Origin: Spirochaetaceae bacterium
Lineage (GTDB): Bacteria; Spirochaetota; Spirochaetia; Treponematales; Breznakiellaceae
Length of the DNA stretch: 8,162 bases
NCBI GenBank assembly: GCA_031257995.1
Contig: JAIRNN010000309.1
Coordinates: forward strand, 1 to 8,162
Reading direction: 5' to 3'
Within the stretch, counting starts at the first letter, position 1; each line of letters opens with the position of its first letter. Below, in pieces: positions 4,961 through 8,162 of this stretch. A model generated the notes under the pieces. It was not told the DNA's origin, did no database searches, and worked only from the letters and a program-made list of their open reading frames with translations. The translations under genes and the position numbers were made by a program.

Positions 4961-6619
4961 ATGACATCAGCGTTACAGACTGCCCGCTACCAATACCAGC
5001 CGAAACTGCCGCCCGTGTTTGGTGGAGGGCTTAACATCAGGGCCAAGTCGGGGGAAGCGGTTCAAACCCTTTGCATTGCGGACAGGGACATGCTCAAGGC
5101 GTTGTTCAAGCACACGTATGGAAAACCGACAGTCACGTTCGAGCCGGGGGAGTACAATGCGGCGTTGGCAAAACCGCTTGTCGTGGGGGTTATCCTTTCG
5201 GGGGGGCAGGCGCCGGGCGGCCACAATGTTATCGCGGGGCTGTTCGACGGGTTGCACAAGGGGAACGCCGCGTCCCGGCTTATCGGGTTCAAAGGCGGGC
5301 CGTCCGGCCTCATTAATGGCAAGTATGTGGAGATCACCGGGGCACTGGTGGACGAATACCGGAATACCGGCGGGTTTGACATGATCGGGTCGGGGCGGAC
5401 GAAGATCGAGACGGACGAGCAGTTTGCCGCGTCTTTAGAGACGGCTGCGAGGCTGGGGCTTGATGCCGTGGTCATCATCGGCGGGGACGACAGCAACACG
5501 AACGCGGCCCTGCTTGCCGAATACTTTATTGAGAAGGGCTCGTCGATACAGGTGATCGGCTGCCCCAAGACGATTGACGGCGATCTCAAGAACGAGTACA
5601 TTGAGGCATCGTTCGGGTTTGACACGGCGTGCAAGACGTACAGCGAGCTTATCGGCAACATCGAGCGAGACGCGAATTCCGCCAAGAAATACTGGCACTT
5701 CATCAAGCTGATGGGACGTTCCGCGAGCCATATCACGCTGGAATGCGCGTTGCAGACTCACCCAAACATCTGCCTCATCTCCGAGGAGGTTGCCGCGAAA
5801 CAGATGACGCTGGACGAGGTGGCGGGCCAGATTGCCGAGGCGGTGGCGCGCCGTGCGGAAAATGGGGAAAATTTCGGTATCGCGCTTATTCCGGAGGGGC
5901 TGGTCGAGTTTATTCCGGAGATGAAGAAGCTCATCGCCGAGCTCAACGACATCATGGCGGCGCACGAGGGGGAGTTTTCCGGCCTTCGCTCGTTTGACGG
6001 CCAGCAGGCGTTCCTCGAAAGATATCTTTCGCGGGAGAGCAACATCGTTTTCGCGAGCATCCCCGAAGAAATCGCCAAACAACTCCTCCTTGACCGCGAT
6101 CCCCACGGTAACGTGCAGGTCTCCCGCATCGAGACGGAAAAGCTCATCATCGGGGTCTTGGAAAAACGGCTCGCCAAGATGAAGGCGCAGGGCCTCTATA
6201 AAGGGAATTTCTCGACGCTGGGACACTTCTTCGGCTACGAGGGCCGGTGCGCGTTCCCGTCAAACTTCGATGCGGACTACTGTTATTCCCTCGGCTACAC
6301 GGCTTTCATGCTCATTGCAAGCGGGCTGACCGGCTACATCTCCAGCGTCCGCAACATCTCCGGGCCCGCCTCGGCGTGGACAGCCGGCGGCGTTCCCCTC
6401 ACGATGATGATGAATATGGAACAGCGGCACGGCGAACAACGGCCCGTCATCAAAAAAGCGCTCGTGGAACTAGACGGCGCGCCGTTCAAAGAGTTCGCCT
6501 CCCACCGCGCCGAGTGGGCTGTGAAAACCAGCTTCATCTACCCCGGCTCCATCCAGTACTACGGCCCGCCCGAAGTATGCGACCAGCCGGCCATCACGCT
6601 AAAACTGGAAGCCTCGTAG
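4961..6619 (+). CDS. pfp: Pyrophosphate-dependent 6-phosphofructokinase (552 aa)
   Basis: This cytoplasmic enzyme phosphorylates fructose 6-phosphate to fructose 1,6-bisphosphate reversibly, using pyrophosphate instead of ATP. Motifs in order are GGQAPGGHN (81-89), GFKGGPSGL (109-117), IIGGDDSNT (172-180), CPKTIDGDL (201-209) and MGRSASH (251-257). The second Asp of GGDD (177) and the Lys of PKTID (203) replace the glycines of ATP-dependent enzymes, which is the known marker of PPi use. At about 550 residues it is the long clade found in spirochaetes and in plant PFP subunits. The start at 4961 is set by GGAGG at 4949-4953, seven bases upstream; the frame is open back to a GTG at 4916, but that would lie at or before the predicted transcript start. 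It is a monocistronic unit with its own promoter and a terminator-like hairpin behind it. Confidence 0.96.
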   Translation: MTSALQTARYQYQPKLPPVFGGGLNIRAKSGEAVQTLCIADRDMLKALFKHTYGKPTVTFEPGEYNAALAKPLVVGVILSGGQAPGGHNVIAGLFDGLHKGNAASRLIGFKGGPSGLINGKYVEITGALVDEYRNTGGFDMIGSGRTKIETDEQFAASLETAARLGLDAVVIIGGDDSNTNAALLAEYFIEKGSSIQVIGCPKTIDGDLKNEYIEASFGFDTACKTYSELIGNIERDANSAKKYWHFIKLMGRSASHITLECALQTHPNICLISEEVAAKQMTLDEVAGQIAEAVARRAENGENFGIALIPEGLVEFIPEMKKLIAELNDIMAAHEGEFSGLRSFDGQQAFLERYLSRESNIVFASIPEEIAKQLLLDRDPHGNVQVSRIETEKLIIGVLEKRLAKMKAQGLYKGNFSTLGHFFGYEGRCAFPSNFDADYCYSLGYTAFMLIASGLTGYISSVRNISGPASAWTAGGVPLTMMMNMEQRHGEQRPVIKKALVELDGAPFKEFASHRAEWAVKTSFIYPGSIQYYGPPEVCDQPAITLKLEAS

Positions 6620-6627
6620 ATAGGGGC

Positions 6628-6660
6628 AAAGGGAAGTCTTCCACTGTCAACAGCTTAAGA
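6628..6660. repeat. Short dispersed repeat, copy 2
   Basis: This copy matches 1171-1204: AAAGG, GAAG, CT-CC, the identical CTGTCAACA, then TTAAG. It includes the hairpin GGAAG-T-CTTCC (6632-6642). On the minus strand it carries TTGACA, but no -10-like hexamer lies 16-18 bases beyond, so it is not a promoter here. Confidence 0.5.
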
Positions 6661-6664
6661 ATTT

Positions 6665-6726
6665 GTCCACAGATTACACAGATTAAAAAAGCGGGTTGAA
6701 GTAAAAAATCTGGGTAATCTGTGGAC
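6665..6726 (+). terminator. Long inverted repeat with T-tract, terminator of pfp
   Basis: The 20 bases at 6665-6684 (GTCCACAGATTACACAGATT) are the reverse complement of 6707-6726 except for one mismatch, with a 22-base loop, and CTTTTTC follows directly. It lies 45 bases after the pfp stop. The arms consist of the phrase ACAGATTAC-ACAGATT, a type of word I know as a widespread intergenic repeat, so the terminator may be a domesticated repeat. Confidence 0.7.
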
Positions 6727-6769
6727 CTTTTTCAATTATCCATTTCCCCGATTTACGGGAGAGGGGCAC

Positions 6770-7027
6770 CTACTCTCCAGTCTTCCGCAATGTCTCGGCT
6801 CGGCCCCCGAAGGTGAGCCGTAAAAGTTTCGTATAATTGGGACAGACACCCGCATCGTACTCGTAGGGAATTCCCTCTTTCCATCCGAAGTCGTTGATGT
6901 AGATTTTTCCGTCCTCCGCATAGCCTTCGCGGGGAATGCCTTTGGCAATGTCCTTGAAGGGGCGCGTTGACTCATCGGGGGCCTACCCGATGTAACCGGT
7001 GTAGCCTGTAGTGGTGATGATGTCCCG
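6770..7027 (-). pseudogene. C-terminal remnant of an unknown protein with an in-frame stop
   Basis: Read on the minus strand from 7027 down to a TAG at 6770-6772, this frame looks genuinely coding: RDIITTTGYTGYIG, a TAG (6983-6985), then 70 codons including PFKDIAKGIPREGYAEDGK, IYINDFGWKEGIPYEYDAG and CPNYTKLLRLTFGGR. The residue mix (Tyr, Asp, Gly, Trp) is natural, whereas the alternative minus-strand frame (6736-6975) is Ser/Thr/Arg-rich. There is no start codon or ribosome binding site and the upstream end meets the inverted repeat at 7030, so it is a broken 3' end of a gene. I do not recognise the family. The remnant at 7460-7564 may be an earlier part of the same gene. Confidence 0.5.
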
Positions 7028-7029
7028 GT

Positions 7030-7459
7030 TGAGCCTGTTCCAAAACCCTAAACAAATCATAGAACAACCGCATTTACAGCGAACCTTCAAGAAAATTTAA
7101 CCGCGAAGGCACCCATTTGCCACGCCCGAAACATTGAGAGCGTTCGCGCGGTTATACAACATGGTGCGGTGCCAATAAAGGCAGCGCCTGGATACCAGCT
7201 TCGGTGCCGCGGCACTGAATGCACAGAAGGTCTTTATCGACAGACATGCGTACCTACTGCCAATCTTTCTGTTTAGCAGGCCTTCGCAGAAGGCCGCCTT
7301 CAATACTGGTTGTAAAGCCAATCAGCTGTCAAATCAGCACGCCTCTATCCTTATTCGCCTCAGCGGTTTACTAACCGCCTTCGTCTTCGCGGTTAATTCC
7401 TTACCTCTTTATCAACTGACAAAAACACCCAAATGCAAATGAGTTTTGGAACAGACTCA
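7030..7459. mobile_element. 430-base element with 19-base terminal inverted repeats (MITE-like)
   Basis: The left end TGAGCCTGTTCCAAAACCC (7030-7048) matches the reverse complement of the right end (7441-7459) at 17 of 19 positions. Inside, TTAACCGCGAAG (7097-7108) is perfectly inverted at 7385-7396, about as far from its end as its partner is. Between them are strong hairpins: GGCCTTC/GAAGGCC (7279-7295) and GCGGTT/AACCGC (7363-7378). No transposase is encoded; the only open frame inside (7097-7321, minus) is Cys/Arg-rich without a convincing ribosome binding site. I see no target duplication. The structure fits a non-autonomous mobile or folding repeat element. Confidence 0.5.
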
Positions 7460-7564
7460 CTTATCACCTTTAACCACAAATACCTTCATCCGTGCCGTGG
7501 TTTCCCATGGACCAAACCCCCATCGAACGTCTTCGACTGGGCCGTAAGTGCCGTCCGCTGCCTC
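7460..7564 (-). pseudogene. Internal remnant of a minus-strand gene
   Basis: On the minus strand 35 open codons read DGTYGPVEDVRWGFGPW then ETTARMKVFVVKGDK and stop at a TGA that belongs to the right inverted repeat of the neighbouring element. Upstream the frame is closed by TAA (7565-7567), and a different frame there gives FPLIFVPASWDKVHWRYQR, suggesting a frameshift. The composition looks like real protein. The sense of reading is the same as the remnant on the other side of the element. The family is unknown. Confidence 0.35.
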
Positions 7565-7649
7565 TTACACCGCTGGTACCGCCAGTGGACCTTATCCCAA
7601 CTGGCAGGCACAAAGATAAGCGGGAATTATAACAGGTGAGGAGAAGAAG

Positions 7650-8162
7650 ATGGGAAAGCAAGACAAAGCACGGCGGGTGTACCCCACGGAATTTAAAGCC
7701 GAGGCGGCAGTCTTGGCCGGGAAACACGGGAAACCGGCGCGTCAAATCGCGCTGGATTTGGGTGTCAACGAGAACCGGCTGTACCGGTGGACACAGCGGG
7801 CACGGGAAGCGGCAGGCACCGGACTGCCGCCGTTTCCCGGACATCCCCACGGACGAAGGAGCCGCGTCCCCACGGACGAAGGAGCCGCGTCCCCACGGAC
7901 GAAGGAGCCGCGTCCCCACGGACGAAAGAGTCGCGTCCCTACGGACGAAGGAGCCGCGTCCCTACGGACGAAGGAGGCGCGTCCCCACGGACGAAGGAGC
8001 CGCGTCCCCACGGACGAAGGAGGCGCGTCCCCACGGACGAAGGAGGCGCGTCCCCACGGTTGCAGAGAGAACGCCGTACCGCGTTTGGGGAGAACGCCGC
8101 AGGCAGCGGCTTCGGGGGCGCGGGTCTCGGCGGCCGAACGTTCGTTCGCGTCATCTTCGCGC
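7650..8162 (+). CDS. IS3-family OrfA transposase, repeat-interrupted, runs off the window
   Basis: The ATG at 7650 follows GAGGAGAAG, and all 171 codons to the window edge are open. Residues 1-64 are an OrfA N-terminus: RRVYPTEFKAEAAVLAGKHG, then a helix-turn-helix at about 28-49 (RQIALDLGVNENRLYRW) and the conserved PFPG that closes this domain. OrfA normally continues with a leucine-zipper-like helix before the frameshift into OrfB. Here residues 65-137 are instead encoded by the 23-bp tandem repeat at 7844-8059, and the following 34 residues (Ala/Arg/Ser-rich) do not resemble OrfA. The product therefore keeps DNA binding but probably not oligomerisation. Whether the rest of the IS follows cannot be seen, and I could not find a left terminal repeat between 7565 and 7650. 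It may be a dead copy. Confidence 0.75.
   Translation, partial: MGKQDKARRVYPTEFKAEAAVLAGKHGKPARQIALDLGVNENRLYRWTQRAREAAGTGLPPFPGHPHGRRSRVPTDEGAASPRTKEPRPHGRKSRVPTDEGAASLRTKEARPHGRRSRVPTDEGGASPRTKEARPHGCRENAVPRLGRTPQAAASGARVSAAERSFASSSR
7844..8059. repeat. Minisatellite: nine and a partial 23-bp tandem repeats
   Basis: Nine complete units of 23 bp start at 7844, 7867, 7890, 7913, 7936, 7959, 7982, 8005 and 8028; a tenth breaks off after TCCCCACGG (8051-8059). Each unit begins TCCCCACGGACGAAGG and ends AGCCGCG or AGGCGCG. Units 1, 2, 3 and 7 are identical; unit 4 has two changes, unit 5 has CTACGG, unit 6 has CTACGG with GGCGCG, and units 8 and 9 have GGCGCG. CGTCC-CCAC-GGACG in each junction can form a small hairpin. 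There are no spacers, so this is not a CRISPR array. The tract is 216 bases, a multiple of three. Confidence 0.95.

Noticed and set aside
5435..6226. 263-codon and shorter minus-strand frames opposite pfp
   Set aside because: They mirror a well-conserved gene; an open antisense frame is expected from its codon use.
7097..7321. A 74-codon minus-strand open frame inside the inverted-repeat element
   Set aside because: Its boundaries coincide with the inner inverted repeats and hairpins, it is Cys/Arg-rich, and no ribosome binding site was seen. It may reflect a structured repeat rather than a protein.
7844..8059. CRISPR array
   Set aside because: The 23-bp units are directly adjacent with no spacers and sit inside an open reading frame; this is a tandem minisatellite.
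7742..8154. Minus-strand proteins made of GTRLLRPWG / GSFVRGDAAPSSV repeats
   Set aside because: They are the reverse translation of the 23-bp repeat, which lacks stops on both strands; there is no ribosome binding site or unique domain.

Overview
The window looks like chromosomal DNA from a fairly GC-rich, repeat-laden spirochaete of the Treponema lineage, possibly one of the termite-gut treponemes. This is inference. It rests on the pairing of a CheW with a DegT/SpsC-like protein, which I recall as a treponemal arrangement (TP0439/TP0440 of T. pallidum), on a long pyrophosphate-dependent phosphofructokinase of the spirochaete type, and on abundant degenerate intergenic repeats. No rRNA or tRNA gene is present to settle the taxonomy.

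Layout. Positions 1-790 hold the last 23 codons of a probable gene, then about 700 bases without a convincing gene but with two degenerate repeat copies exactly 240 bases apart, several hairpins and a 21-base-spaced direct repeat. A DUF2200-family gene lies on the minus strand (791-1129) with its own well-formed promoter. A hairpin-rich spacer follows. The core is a run of plus-strand genes: cheW (1672-2142) and, 18 bases later, a DegT/DnrJ/EryC1/StrS-fold protein that appears to lack the PLP-binding lysine (2161-3246); guanine deaminase (3589-4869) with a promoter that nearly abuts its start codon; and PPi-phosphofructokinase (4961-6619), which has its own promoter, a strong ribosome binding site and a long terminator-like inverted repeat behind it.

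From 6727 to the end the DNA is accessory and decaying. Two minus-strand coding remnants (6770-7027 and 7460-7564) flank a 430-base element bounded by 19-base inverted repeats. Then an IS3-type OrfA gene begins at 7650 and runs off the window. It is interrupted after its helix-turn-helix by nine complete and one partial copy of a 23-bp tandem repeat. Because 23 is not a multiple of 3, one reading frame passes through all three phases of the repeat without meeting a stop.

How the genes fit together. CheW and its partner probably form one operon tied to the chemotaxis signalling array. The guanine deaminase (purine salvage/catabolism) and the PPi-phosphofructokinase (glycolysis) each have separate promoters and look like independent units. 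The most interesting points are the lysine-less DegT protein coupled to CheW, the apparently leaderless guanine deaminase mRNA beside a 31-base palindrome, the frame-cycling minisatellite in the transposase, and the inverted-repeat element between the two coding remnants.
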